Assembly (NCBI GenBank): GCA_047605265.1
Contig: JASGFY010000005.1
Coordinates: forward strand, 31,704-95,703
DNA from: Solimonas sp047605265
Lineage (GTDB): Bacteria > Pseudomonadota > Gammaproteobacteria > Nevskiales > Nevskiaceae
Length of the DNA stretch: 64,000 nucleotides
Direction of reading: 5' to 3'
The notes under the pieces were generated by a model. It was not told the origin of the DNA, searched no databases, and saw only the letters and a list, made by a program, of their open reading frames with translations. The translations under genes and the position numbers were made by a program. This document shows, in pieces, positions 1-8,497 of the stretch (positions are counted from its first letter, which is position 1; each line of letters starts with the position of its first letter).

Positions 1-185
1 CAGTTCGCGACGAGCCCCGGCGGCAACACGCTGGAGCCGCCGCGCGTCCAGTAGCCAACCGCGAAGCTCGCCGCCAGCAGCAGCAGTCCGGCGCATGCGA
101 AGGGCAGCCAGCCAAAAACGTGGCGCGGATCGAGACGCAGACGCCAGGTTCGTCCGCGTTGGTGGCTGATTACAATGATGTCCAT
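1..185 (-). CDS. M23-type peptidase, N-terminal part (runs off left edge)
   Basis: The minus strand is open from an ATG at 185 to the window edge (61 codons). The N-terminus MDIIVISHQRGRTWRLRL is followed by a single hydrophobic segment at about residues 25-43, then a small, glycine-rich stretch. This start resembles the membrane-anchored M23 (LytM-like) peptidases often encoded beside lpxC and secA, which cut peptidoglycan cross-links from the periplasmic side. The catalytic domain lies outside the window, so the family call rests on the N-terminus and location only. The gene diverges from dciA, whose start must therefore lie downstream of this ATG. Confidence 0.55.
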   Translation of the reverse strand, partial: MDIIVISHQRGRTWRLRLDPRHVFGWLPFACAGLLLLAASFAVGYWTRGGSSVLPPGLVAN

Positions 186-206
186 CGTCGAAATATCGGG
201 TTCCCA

Positions 207-518
207 GTGCGCGATCCGCAGTCCGTGAAGCAGCTGATGTATCGATTGCCGCAAAAGAGCGGCGCGGACTGGCTCGCGCGGCTGCAGTGCCTGGCCGACA
301 TCAACCGCGCCTTGCCTCTCTGGTGCGACGAGCCTTGGATCCGGCAGATCCGCGTCGCGAACATCCGCGAGCGGACCGTCGTGGTCTTTTCGGCTTCCGC
401 GTCAGCCCTCGTGCCTCTGCGTCATCGCAGCAACGCGCTGTTGGAATGGCTGAATGACCGCTTCCGGCTTTCCTGTACCCGGGTCGAAGCCAAGGTACGC
501 CCCCCGTACGTGGTCTGA
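207..518 (+). CDS. dciA: DciA/DUF721 family protein, likely DnaB helicase loader
   Basis: This small basic protein carries the DUF721 (DciA) pattern: an N-terminal helix, a strand-rich core with the segment RTVVVFSASASALVPLRH, then a helix (NALLEWLN) and a basic C-terminus. DciA is the ancestral loader of the replicative helicase DnaB in bacteria lacking DnaC. The frame is open from a GTG at 120, but that would overlap the divergent peptidase gene by 66 bases. GTG at 207, GTG at 225 or ATG at 237 are more likely starts, and 207 keeps the conserved N-terminal helix (about 103 residues). It is convergent with lpxC. Product call good, start uncertain. Confidence 0.65.
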   Translation: MRDPQSVKQLMYRLPQKSGADWLARLQCLADINRALPLWCDEPWIRQIRVANIRERTVVVFSASASALVPLRHRSNALLEWLNDRFRLSCTRVEAKVRPPYVV

Positions 519-609
519 CGCAAGTTTATGGGCCGCACCGCAACGGGGCAAGCCGGCCGGCCGGATCACGAGAGCGAGCACTGCGCCGGAGGAAGCCCAG
601 CCCCGCGCC

Positions 610-1533
610 TCAGGCGGCCGTGGCGAGGCTGCCGCGCACGTAGGCGATCGGCGCGCCGGCCGCCTGATCCTCGAACGTCGCGATCTCGTACGACGACGGA
701 TCGTCGAGTACGGCCCGCACGAGCTTGTTGTTGAGCGCGTGGCCGGACTTGTAGGCCGTGTACGCGCCGATCACCGGATGACCCAGCAGATAGAGGTCGC
801 CGATCGCGTCGAGGATCTTGTGACGGACGAACTCATCGTCGTAGCGCAGGCCCTCGTGATTGACGACGCGGAAGTCGTCGAGCGCGACGACGTTGTCGAG
901 GCTGGCGCCGAGGCCGAGATTGTTGGCGCGCAGCGTGTCGAGCTCGCGCAGGAAGCCGAAGGTGCGGGCACGCGACACTTCCTTGACGTAATTGGCCGTC
1001 GAGAACTCGATGACTGCCGTCTGCCCCGATGACTTGAATACCGGGTGCTTGAAGTCGATGTTGAACGCGAGACGAAAGCCCTCGTACGGCTCGAAGCGCG
1101 CCCACTTGTCGCCGTCCTGCACCTGCACCGGCTGGCGGATGCGCAGGAACTTCTTCGGCGCGACCTGCTCGTGGATGCCGGCCGACTGGATCAGGAACAC
1201 GAACGGCCCCGAGCTGCCGTCCATGATCGGAATCTCGGGGGCCGACAGCTCGACGACGCAGTTGTCGATACCAAGGCCGGCGAGCGCCGACATCAGGTGC
1301 TCGACCGTCATGATTTTCACGCCGGCGTCGTTGACCAGCGTGCTGCACATGACGGCTTCGCGCAGCATGTGCGCATCGCAGGGAATCTCGACCGGCGGAC
1401 GCAGATCGGTGCGGCGATAGATGATGCCGGTGTCCGGGCCGGCCGGCAGCAGTGACAGGTACACTTTGCGGCCCGAATGCAGGCCGATGCCGCTCGCGCG
1501 TACCGCCTGTTTCAGTGTGCGTTGACGAACCAT
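610..1533 (-). CDS. lpxC: UDP-3-O-acyl-N-acetylglucosamine deacetylase
   Basis: LpxC is the zinc-dependent deacetylase that catalyses the first committed step of lipid A synthesis in the cytoplasm. The protein has 307 residues (E. coli 305). All key residues are visible at E. coli-like positions: Glu78 and His79 in TVEHLMSALAGLGIDN, His238 and Asp242 in RHKILDAIGD, and catalytic His265 in YKSGHALNN. The MDGSSGPFVF motif is at about 104-113. It is the last gene of the dcw cluster, 167 bases downstream of ftsZ, which leaves room for its own promoter (TACAAT at 1597-1602). No terminator is obvious before the convergent dciA. Confidence 0.97.
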   Translation of the reverse strand: MVRQRTLKQAVRASGIGLHSGRKVYLSLLPAGPDTGIIYRRTDLRPPVEIPCDAHMLREAVMCSTLVNDAGVKIMTVEHLMSALAGLGIDNCVVELSAPEIPIMDGSSGPFVFLIQSAGIHEQVAPKKFLRIRQPVQVQDGDKWARFEPYEGFRLAFNIDFKHPVFKSSGQTAVIEFSTANYVKEVSRARTFGFLRELDTLRANNLGLGASLDNVVALDDFRVVNHEGLRYDDEFVRHKILDAIGDLYLLGHPVIGAYTAYKSGHALNNKLVRAVLDDPSSYEIATFEDQAAGAPIAYVRGSLATAA

Positions 1534-1596
1534 GTCGTAAATCCGACGAAAAAAGAAAAGGCGCGACGCCGATCAGCACCGCGCCCAGGACACGGA

Positions 1597-1602
1597 ATTG
1601 TA
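1597..1602 (-). promoter_or_regulatory. Possible -10 element upstream of lpxC
   Basis: TACAAT on the minus strand matches the sigma-70 -10 hexamer at five of six positions. It lies in the ftsZ-lpxC gap, about 64 bases before the lpxC ATG. No recognisable -35 is found 16-18 bases upstream, so this is a weak candidate. An lpxC-specific promoter in this gap is known from E. coli. Confidence 0.25.
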
Positions 1603-1700
1603 ACAGTAGTTCCGCTGCGGGGCCGTTCCGACGCCGGGCGCCGGCAGCCGCAGCGCCCCGGACGGTGGGCACGGCTGCAGCGCATCCGTCGGCCCGGCCT

Positions 1701-2969
1701 TCAGTCGGCCTGGTTCCGCAGGAAGGCCGGGATGTTGATGATGTCTTCGTCGAGCTCCAGCGGAAAGGCGCTGCCGCCGGCCGCGGCGACCCGGCGCGGC
1801 TGCTGACGGTGGACAGCCGGAATCTCGAGGTTCAGCGAGCCCGTCTGCGGCATCGTCGGCATCGCCTGACCGTAGGCCGGCTGCGCCGGCGCGTACAGCG
1901 CCGGCTCGGCCGGACGGATGAACTGCGCGACACGCGGATTGCCGGGCATCGCCGGCATCGCCAGGACCGGCGCCGCGGCCGGCACCGTCTTGCCGCCCGA
2001 CAGGCCGGTCGCGACGACCGTCACGCGCAGTTCGCCGTTGAGGTTCGGGTTGATCGACATGCCAACCTTGGCATCGGCCTCGTCCGAGGCGATCTCGCTG
2101 ACGCGCCCGCTGATGTATTCGTACTCCTCGAGCGACAGACTCTCGTCGCAGGTCACGTTGACCAGCAGGCCGTGCGCGCCGTGCAGCTCGATATCGTCGA
2201 GCAGCGGGCTCGACAGCGCCATCTCGACGGCGCGCTGCGCGCGATCCTCGCCGGTCGCCATGCCGATGCCCATCATCGACATGCCGCGGTTCGACATCAC
2301 TGTCTTGACGTCGGCGAAGTCGACGTTGATCAGGCCCGGACGGGTGATCAGGTCGGAGATGCCCTGCACCGCGTTCTGCAGCACGTCGTTGGCGGCCTTG
2401 AAGCAATTCAGCAGCGTGACCTTCTTGCCGAGCACGAGCGACAGCTTCTCGTTCGGGATGAGGATCAGCGAATCGGTGTGCTGGCGCAGTTCGTCGATGC
2501 CGCGCTGCGCCACGGCCATGCGCTTCTTGCCTTCGTGCGCGAACGGCTTGGTGACGACCGCGACGGTCAGGATGTTCAGCTCCTTGGCGATCTGCGCGAT
2601 GACCGGCGCCGCTCCCGTGCCGGTGCCGCCGCCCATGCCGGCGGTCACGAATAGCAGGTCCGTACCCTCGATCATCTCGCGGATGCGATCGCGATCTTCC
2701 TCGGCCGCCTGACGGCCGACGTTCGGGTCCGAACCGGCGCCGAGACCGCGCGTGATCTCCACGCCGATCTGCAGCTGGTTGGTCGGCACGCAGCGCTCGA
2801 GATGATCCCGATCGGTGTTGGCGCTGATGAAGTCGACGCCTTCGATCGCCGCCTGCGCCATCTGGTTGACGGTATTGCAGCCGCCGCCGCCGACGCCGAT
2901 GACGCGGATGACCGCGCGTCGCCGCTGGCCATCCATCAATTCAAAAATTTCCCGTGTCTGTCCGCTCAT
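1701..2969 (-). CDS. ftsZ: Cell division GTPase FtsZ
   Basis: FtsZ is the tubulin homologue that polymerises into the Z-ring. The protein has 422 residues (E. coli 383), the excess lying in a longer proline- and alanine-rich linker at about 320-405. The tubulin signature GGGTGTG is at residues 113-119, the nucleotide-binding GGGGCNTVNQM at 27-37, and the T7 synergy loop NVDFADVK at 215-222. The conserved C-terminal peptide DIINIPAFLRNQAD, which binds FtsA and ZipA, ends the protein. Unlike most of the cluster it is separated from its upstream neighbour (ftsA) by 223 bases. That gap holds an AT-rich island and a strong promoter candidate. Confidence 0.98.
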   Translation of the reverse strand: MSGQTREIFELMDGQRRRAVIRVIGVGGGGCNTVNQMAQAAIEGVDFISANTDRDHLERCVPTNQLQIGVEITRGLGAGSDPNVGRQAAEEDRDRIREMIEGTDLLFVTAGMGGGTGTGAAPVIAQIAKELNILTVAVVTKPFAHEGKKRMAVAQRGIDELRQHTDSLILIPNEKLSLVLGKKVTLLNCFKAANDVLQNAVQGISDLITRPGLINVDFADVKTVMSNRGMSMMGIGMATGEDRAQRAVEMALSSPLLDDIELHGAHGLLVNVTCDESLSLEEYEYISGRVSEIASDEADAKVGMSINPNLNGELRVTVVATGLSGGKTVPAAAPVLAMPAMPGNPRVAQFIRPAEPALYAPAQPAYGQAMPTMPQTGSLNLEIPAVHRQQPRRVAAAGGSAFPLELDEDIINIPAFLRNQAD

Positions 2970-3105
2970 TTTCCTGCTCCTGCGCCTCGGAGGCGCTACT
3001 CGTCCGCGTATCCAACCCGCGCCTTCGACAGCGGCGCGCTCACTTCAGAAGTCCTGACCCGGCCCGCGGATGCTCGTTTTTTTTTGTAAAAATTACCGCG
3101 ATATT

Positions 3106-3134
3106 AAAATAATTCCTCACTGTGCTAATGTCAA
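3106..3134 (-). promoter_or_regulatory. Strong sigma-70 promoter candidate for ftsZ
   Basis: On the minus strand a perfect -35 TTGACA (3129-3134) is separated by exactly 17 bases from TATTTT (3106-3111), a four-of-six match to the -10. The overlapping TAATAT could also serve. A/T tracts immediately upstream (about 3135-3172) resemble an UP element. The surrounding 110 bases are strikingly AT-rich in a GC-rich genome. The predicted transcript would start near 3099 and give an ftsZ leader of about 130 bases. Confidence 0.7.
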
Positions 3135-3192
3135 TAACAAGACTTCAAAAAACTCTAAAAATTCACCATAGACGCGACACCGCCGTATCGCT

Positions 3193-4422
3193 TCAGAAAC
3201 TGCCCCTGATCCAGTCGTTGATGCGGGTCAGCCAGTGGCCGACGCCTTGTGTGGGCGCCGTCGCGACCGGCGGCTGGTTCTGGCGCTCATACAGCAGCAG
3301 GCCGACCGCCGTCGCGCAGGCCGGATCGCGAACGACGTCCTTGATGCCCTGAATCTCGTGCGGCAGGCCGAGACGCACCGGCAGCTCGAACACTTCCTCG
3401 GCGAGTTCGACGACGCCCGGCATCTGCACGGCACCGCCGGTCAGCACCACGCCGCCGGCGACCAGCTCGTACCAGTCGGAGCGGTGCAGCTCCTTGCGGA
3501 TGAAGCGGAACAGCTCCTCGTAGCGCGGCTTGATGACCTCGGCGAGCGTCAGCCGCGAGAGCTGGCGCGCCAGCGCGTCGCCGACGCCCTTGACTTCGAT
3601 CATCTCGTGCGCCGCCGCGAACTGCGGCAGCGCGACGCCGTAGTGCACCTTCAGCTCCTCGGCATACGGCGCCGGCGTGCGGAACGCGACGCTGATGTCG
3701 TTCGTCACCTGGTTGCCGGCGATCGGCAGCACCGCGGTGTGGCGGATCGTGCCGCCGCGGAACACGGCGATGTCCGACGTGCCGCCGCCGATATCGACCA
3801 TGCAGACGCCGAGATCGCGCTCGTCCGGCAGCAGCGTCGCGTAGCTCGACGCCAGGTGCTGCAGGATCAGCTTATCGACCTTCAGGCCGCAGCTCTCGAC
3901 GCACTTGTAGATGTTCTGTGCCGCCGAGATCGAGCCGGTGACGATGTGCACCTTGGCCTCGAGGCGCACGCCGTGCATGCCGACCGGATCGTGAATGCCC
4001 TCGCGGCCGTCGACGACGAACTCCTGCGGGATGACGTGCAGGATCTTCTGATCGGCCGGGATCGCGATCGCGCGCGCCGCGTCCATCACGCTGTCGACGT
4101 CGCGCTCCGACACGCTGCCGGCGCGCACCGGCGCGACCCCGGTCGAGTTCAGGCTGCGGATGTGCGTGCCGGAGAGGCCGACGTAAACCGACTGCGCGCG
4201 GCAGTTCGCCATGTGCTCGGCGTTCTCGACGGCGCGCTTGATCGCCTGCGTGGTCTGCTCGATGTTGACGACGTCGCCGCGGTTCATGCCGCGCGACGGC
4301 GCTTCGCCGAAACCGACGATCTCGATGTTGCCCTCGGGCATCTGCTGACCGACGACGGCGACGCATTTCGCGGTGCCGATATCGATGCCGACCAGCAGGT
4401 TGCGTTCTTCACGGCGTGCCAT
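3193..4422 (-). CDS. ftsA: Cell division protein FtsA, actin-like Z-ring anchor
   Basis: FtsA is an actin-fold ATPase that tethers FtsZ filaments to the membrane and recruits later division proteins. The protein has 409 residues (E. coli 420). The phosphate 1 motif GIDIGTAKCVAVVG lies near the N-terminus, the phosphate 2 motif VDIGGGTSDIAVF near the middle, and the adenosine motif VLTGGAVQMPG late. The C-terminus INDWIRGSF fits an amphipathic membrane-targeting helix. One base separates it from the ftsQ stop, so it is co-transcribed with ftsQ. Confidence 0.97.
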   Translation of the reverse strand: MARREERNLLVGIDIGTAKCVAVVGQQMPEGNIEIVGFGEAPSRGMNRGDVVNIEQTTQAIKRAVENAEHMANCRAQSVYVGLSGTHIRSLNSTGVAPVRAGSVSERDVDSVMDAARAIAIPADQKILHVIPQEFVVDGREGIHDPVGMHGVRLEAKVHIVTGSISAAQNIYKCVESCGLKVDKLILQHLASSYATLLPDERDLGVCMVDIGGGTSDIAVFRGGTIRHTAVLPIAGNQVTNDISVAFRTPAPYAEELKVHYGVALPQFAAAHEMIEVKGVGDALARQLSRLTLAEVIKPRYEELFRFIRKELHRSDWYELVAGGVVLTGGAVQMPGVVELAEEVFELPVRLGLPHEIQGIKDVVRDPACATAVGLLLYERQNQPPVATAPTQGVGHWLTRINDWIRGSF

Positions 4423-4423
4423 G

Positions 4424-5194
4424 TCAGTGGCCCTCCTTGTGTTCTGTCCGAGCCGGCGTGCGCCAGCCGACCGAGAATCCGTTCGTGTAACGCAGGTCGA
4501 CGTACGCGACGTCCGCCATGCGGTCTTTCAGTGCGCGCTCGGCCGGACCGAGCAGCACGTCTAGCTTGTCCTGCGGGTCCTCGCGGCCGAAGCGCAGCTC
4601 GACGCCGTTCGCCGTATGCGCGTCCCATTCGCCGCGCGCGTCCTGCGCCAGCCCCTGCAGCGGGAACGAGGACGGGATCAGGCGCGCGCTCAGCGTGCGG
4701 AACATCTCGGCGACCGGCGCCTCGTGTCCCGGCGTGCCGGCCAGCTGTGGCAGGCCGTCGGGGATTTCGTCCGCCGGCGGCGTGAACGCGCGCGCGTCGG
4801 TGTCGAGCAGCGCGTTCTCGCCCCAGCGCGCGAACGGCACGCGCTCCCAGGCCCGCACGCGTACGGTCGCGGGCCATACGCGCTCGACGCTCGCGCGCGA
4901 GGCCCATGGCAGCGCTTCGACGGCAGCGCGCACCGCCGCGAGATCGAGCTCGCCGAAGCGGCGGTCGACGAGCGGCCGCACCGCACCATCGACGTCGGCG
5001 AGCTTGAGCCGCGTAAAGTGGCCTTCGACCTGGATGCGCGCGACCGGCTCGCGGCTGCCGAGTTCGAGCGCGCCCCAGCCGGCAGCGACCACCGCCGCGA
5101 AGGCGGTGATGCCGATCGCCAGCAGCAGGTGCCGGCGCAGCGGCGTGGATTCGAAGTCGAACAGGTCGTCGGCCGTCATCGCGAGCGCGGTCAT
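4424..5194 (-). CDS. ftsQ: Cell division protein FtsQ
   Basis: FtsQ is a bitopic division protein that links FtsB and FtsL to the rest of the divisome. It has 256 residues with a short cytoplasmic N-terminus, one transmembrane segment at about 22-43, a POTRA domain beginning at VARIQVEGHF (the membrane-proximal beta domain follows), and a basic C-terminal tail. The reading frame is open further upstream to 5416, but the ATG at 5194 overlaps the ddl stop as ATGA and immediately precedes MTALAMTADDLFDFE, so it is chosen. Confidence 0.93.
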   Translation of the reverse strand: MTALAMTADDLFDFESTPLRRHLLLAIGITAFAAVVAAGWGALELGSREPVARIQVEGHFTRLKLADVDGAVRPLVDRRFGELDLAAVRAAVEALPWASRASVERVWPATVRVRAWERVPFARWGENALLDTDARAFTPPADEIPDGLPQLAGTPGHEAPVAEMFRTLSARLIPSSFPLQGLAQDARGEWDAHTANGVELRFGREDPQDKLDVLLGPAERALKDRMADVAYVDLRYTNGFSVGWRTPARTEHKEGH

Positions 5195-6150
5195 CCGCCG
5201 CCCTCCTGCGCGCCAGCAAGAGTGTCTTCGAGAATCGCCCAGCACAGCGATGCGTAATCGACGCCGCGCGCCTTCGCCGCCATCGGCACGAGGCTGTGCG
5301 AGGTCATGCCGGGCACGAGGTTGGCCTCCAGCAGCCAGGGACGCTGCTGCGCGTCGAGCAGGAAGTCCACGCGTCCCCATCCGCGCGCGCCGAGCAGGCG
5401 GAAGGCTTCGAGGCACAGCGCCTGCAACGCGCGCTCCTGCGCTTCCGGCAGGCCGGCGGGACAGTGGTAGCGCGTGTTGTCCGAGATGTACTTGGCGTGA
5501 TAGTCGTAGAACTCGCCGTCCGGCTCGATGCGCACCAGCGGCAGCGCCTCTTCACCGAGGATCGCGCAGGTGTACTCGCCGCCTTCGACGTAGCGCTCGG
5601 CCAGCACCGGCTTCGCGTCCTGTTCATAGGCGCCCGATGCCTTGCGGAAGGCCGACACCGCCGAGGTCGCGTACTTCACCTTGCTGATGCCGACGCTGGA
5701 ACCCTCCGCCGCCGGCTTGACGAAGTACGGATAGCCAAGGCGCGCGCCGGCCGCCAGGGCATCGTCGTTGTCGCGCAGCAGCAGCCAGTCCGGCGTCGGC
5801 AGACCTTCGGCCTTCCAGATGCGCTTGGTGCGCAGCTTGTCCATCGCCAGCGCCGAGGCGAGCACGCCGCTGCCGGTATACGGAATGCCTTGCAGGCCGA
5901 GCACCGCCTGCACCGTGCCGTCCTCGCCGCCGGTGCCGTGCAGGATGTTGAACACGCGATCGAAGCCCTCGCGCTTGAGATCGAGCACGCGCCCGGGCGT
6001 GGCGTCGATCAGCGTCGCGTCGACGCCTTTCTCCCGCAGCGCCTTGTGGATGCCCTCGCCGCTCCACAGCGCGACCTGGCGCTCGGAGCTCCAGCCGCCA
6101 GCCAGCACGGCGACGCGGCCGAAATCCTGCGGATTGCTCGTGCGCCTCAT
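5191..6150 (-). CDS. ddl: D-alanine--D-alanine ligase
   Basis: The enzyme is ATP-grasp and joins two D-alanines for the peptidoglycan stem peptide. It has 319 residues, typical of DdlB. Visible motifs are the N-terminal VAVLAGGWSSERQVAL, the HGTGGEDGTVQ loop, the ATP-binding KPAAEGSSVG segment, and the catalytic EANLVPGMTSHSLVP near the C-terminus. The ATG at 6150 overlaps the murB stop (ATGA), and the gene's own stop overlaps the ftsQ start. The frame continues upstream without a stop, but those residues are unrelated to the family. Confidence 0.96.
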   Translation of the reverse strand: MRRTSNPQDFGRVAVLAGGWSSERQVALWSGEGIHKALREKGVDATLIDATPGRVLDLKREGFDRVFNILHGTGGEDGTVQAVLGLQGIPYTGSGVLASALAMDKLRTKRIWKAEGLPTPDWLLLRDNDDALAAGARLGYPYFVKPAAEGSSVGISKVKYATSAVSAFRKASGAYEQDAKPVLAERYVEGGEYTCAILGEEALPLVRIEPDGEFYDYHAKYISDNTRYHCPAGLPEAQERALQALCLEAFRLLGARGWGRVDFLLDAQQRPWLLEANLVPGMTSHSLVPMAAKARGVDYASLCWAILEDTLAGAQEGGG

Positions 6151-7052
6151 TGCGGCTCTCCGACCATGCGCACTTCCGGCTCCAGCCGAATGCCGGTCTT
6201 GTCGAAAACGGTGTTCTGGATGTGCGCGATCAGCCGCTCGACGTCGGCGGCGCGCGCGGTCTCGTCGGTGACGATGAAGTTCGCGTGCAGCGTCGACACC
6301 TCGGCGCCGCCGATGCGATGACCCTTGAGGCCGGCGCTCTCGATCAGCCGGGCGGCGTGATCGCCCGGCGGATTGCGGAACGTGCTGCCGGCCGTCGGAC
6401 GGCCGACCGGCTGCGTCGCCTTGCGGCGCGCGAGCCAGGCTTTCATGTCGGCCTCGGCGTTGCCGTCGACGTCCGCCTTGAAGACGAAACGCGCGGCAAC
6501 GAAACCGATCATATCGGCCGGCATCTCGACGTGCCGGTATGCATGGCGGAACGCGCCGTTCGGCAGCCACGCGGTGCTGCCGTCGCGGCGCATGATCTCG
6601 ACTTCGCTGACGACGTCCCAGGTCTCGCCGCCGTGCGCGCCGGCGTTCATCGCCAGCGCGCCGCCGACCGTGCCGGGAATGCCGGCGAAGAAACCGGCGC
6701 CGGCGAGTTTTTTGCCGACCGCGAACTTCGCGAGCCGCGCGCAATGCACGCCGGCTTCGGCGTACAGAAGCGGTGATTCGTGATTCGTGATTCCGGATTC
6801 GAGGCGCAAGCTGTCAAGCGCGCCGTGCAGGCCGATGACCGTGCCACGCACGCCGCCGTCGCGCACGAGCAGATTGCTGCCGAGACCGATCCACAGGATC
6901 GGCTCGTGCGGCGGCAGGCCGCGCACGAAATCCGCCAGCGCCTCGCGCGAGGCCGGCTCGAAATAGCGATCGGCCGGACCGCCGACACGCCACGAGGTGT
7001 GACGCGCCATCGGTTCGCTGCGCAGCTCGACGCTCGGCACGACAGCGCTCAT
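6147..7052 (-). CDS. murB: UDP-N-acetylenolpyruvoylglucosamine reductase
   Basis: MurB is an FAD- and NADPH-dependent enzyme that reduces enolpyruvyl-UDP-GlcNAc to UDP-MurNAc. The protein has 301 residues and fits type II MurB, with the FAD-binding GLGSNLLVRDGG, GIPGTVGGALAMNAGAHGG, the GSTFRNP segment with the catalytic serine, and C-terminal EPEVRMVG. It carries an unusual short insertion, SGITNHESPL, between the strand ending LDSLRL and LYAEAGVHCA. The DNA there is a tandem GTGATTC repeat (see that feature). The stop overlaps the ddl start. Confidence 0.96.
   Translation of the reverse strand: MSAVVPSVELRSEPMARHTSWRVGGPADRYFEPASREALADFVRGLPPHEPILWIGLGSNLLVRDGGVRGTVIGLHGALDSLRLESGITNHESPLLYAEAGVHCARLAKFAVGKKLAGAGFFAGIPGTVGGALAMNAGAHGGETWDVVSEVEIMRRDGSTAWLPNGAFRHAYRHVEMPADMIGFVAARFVFKADVDGNAEADMKAWLARRKATQPVGRPTAGSTFRNPPGDHAARLIESAGLKGHRIGGAEVSTLHANFIVTDETARAADVERLIAHIQNTVFDKTGIRLEPEVRMVGEPQ
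6773..6797. repeat. Tandem GTGATTC repeat translated inside murB
   Basis: On the plus strand three heptamers GTGATTC occur in direct succession (from about 6773), followed by CGGATTCG. Read on the minus strand in the murB frame they encode ITNHES, a low-conservation insertion. A related unit lies in murD at 11268-11301. The family resembles the short ATTCG-rich dispersed repeats seen between genes in Xanthomonadales-type genomes; that resemblance is from memory. Confidence 0.55.
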
Positions 7053-8497
7053 GCCTTGCCTCCGGCGCCGTACTGCTGCACCAGCGTGCCCGGCAGGCCG
7101 CCGATGTCGCCGGCGCCCATGGTCAACAGCAGATCGCCATCGCGCAGCACGCGGATCAGCGCGTCCGGCAGTTCGGCGACGGCCGGCACGAACACCGGTT
7201 CGACCTTGCCGCGCGCGCGGATCGCGCGCGTCAGCGCGCGGCCGTCGGCGGCTTCGATTGGCGCTTCGCCGGCAGCATAGACCTCGGCAAGCAGCAGCGC
7301 GTCGGCTTCCGCGAGAATCGCCGCGAAGTCCTCGAACAGATCGCGCGTGCGCGAGTAGCGGTGCGGCTGGAACGCGACGACGAGGCGACGCTTCGGATGC
7401 GCGGCGCGCATCGCCTGGAACGTCGCCGCGATCTCGCGCGGGTGATGGCCGTAGTCGTCGACCAGCAGCGCACGACCACCATCGGGCAGCCGCAGCTCGC
7501 CGTGCGGCTCGCAGCGCCGGCCGACGCCGCCGAAGCCCGACAGCGCGCGCCGCGTCGCCTCGACCGGCACGCCCAGCTCGCGGCCGATGGCGATCGCGAT
7601 CAGCGCGTTCTGTACGTTGTGCTGGCCCGGCAGGTTCAGATGGAACTCAATCTTCCGGGCCTCACGCGCGCCATCCGGAAACACCACGGTGAAGTGCGCG
7701 CCGCTGCCCTCGGGCCGCACGTCGATCGCGCGCAGATCGGCGCTCTCGTGGAAACCGTAGGTCAGCACGGGACGTCCAATGTCGTTGAGGATCTCGCGCA
7801 CGACCGGATCGTCGACGCAGACGATCGCCAGACCGTAGAACGGCAGGCGATGCAGGAACTCGACGAAGGTCGCGCGCAGCTTTTTGAAATCGTGCGCGTA
7901 GGTTTCGAGATGATCGGCGTCGATGTTGGTGACGGTCGCGATCATCGGCGACAGGTGCAGGAACGACGCATCGCTCTCGTCGGCTTCGGCGACGAGGTAG
8001 TGACCCAGGCCGAGCCGCGCATGGGTGTCGGCCGATTTCAGCTTGCCGCCGATCACGTAGGTCGGATCGAGCCCGCCTTCGGCGAGCACGCTGGCGACGA
8101 GGCTGGTGGTCGTCGTCTTGCCGTGCGTGCCGGCGATAGCGATGCCGTAGCGGAAGCGCATCAGCTCGGCGAGCATCTCGGCGCGACGCACGACCGGGAT
8201 GCGCTGTGCGTGCGCGTGGACGACTTCCGGATTGTCGTCCTTCACTGCCGTGGACACGACGATCGCGTCGGCGCCCGCGGCGTTCTCCGCCCGGTGCCCG
8301 AAGTGGATCGTCGCGCCCAGTTCGCGCAGGCGGCACGTCGCGGCGCTTTCCTTCAGATCGGTGCCGCTGACCTGGTAGCCGAGATTGATCAGCACTTCGG
8401 CGATGCCGGCCATGCCGGAGCCGCCGATGCCGAGCATGTGGATGCGGCGCACGCGGCGCATCGGCGCCATCATCAGGTTCTGCAGCACCGCGCTCAC
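7049..8497 (-). CDS. murC: UDP-N-acetylmuramate--L-alanine ligase
   Basis: MurC adds the first stem-peptide amino acid, L-Ala, to UDP-MurNAc using ATP. The protein has 482 residues. It has the Rossmann start HMLGIGGSGMAGIAEVL, the P-loop GTHGKTTTTS, the Mur-ligase NIDADHLETY segment, and C-terminal DDYGHHPREI. The GTG at 8497 overlaps the murG stop (GTGA) and gives a 12-residue lead before MRRVRRIHMLG, as in other gammaproteobacterial MurC proteins. ATG at 8461 is the alternative. The stop overlaps the murB start. Confidence 0.95.
   Translation of the reverse strand: MSAVLQNLMMAPMRRVRRIHMLGIGGSGMAGIAEVLINLGYQVSGTDLKESAATCRLRELGATIHFGHRAENAAGADAIVVSTAVKDDNPEVVHAHAQRIPVVRRAEMLAELMRFRYGIAIAGTHGKTTTTSLVASVLAEGGLDPTYVIGGKLKSADTHARLGLGHYLVAEADESDASFLHLSPMIATVTNIDADHLETYAHDFKKLRATFVEFLHRLPFYGLAIVCVDDPVVREILNDIGRPVLTYGFHESADLRAIDVRPEGSGAHFTVVFPDGAREARKIEFHLNLPGQHNVQNALIAIAIGRELGVPVEATRRALSGFGGVGRRCEPHGELRLPDGGRALLVDDYGHHPREIAATFQAMRAAHPKRRLVVAFQPHRYSRTRDLFEDFAAILAEADALLLAEVYAAGEAPIEAADGRALTRAIRARGKVEPVFVPAVAELPDALIRVLRDGDLLLTMGAGDIGGLPGTLVQQYGAGGKA

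Noticed and set aside
120..206. N-terminal extension of DciA from GTG 120
   Set aside because: It would overlap the divergent peptidase gene, whose own start (MDIIVISHQRGR) is well supported.
1452..2654. 400-codon open frame on the plus strand opposite ftsZ
   Set aside because: It is the antisense of ftsZ, rich in Arg/His/Ala as expected from GC-rich shadow frames, with no recognisable domain.
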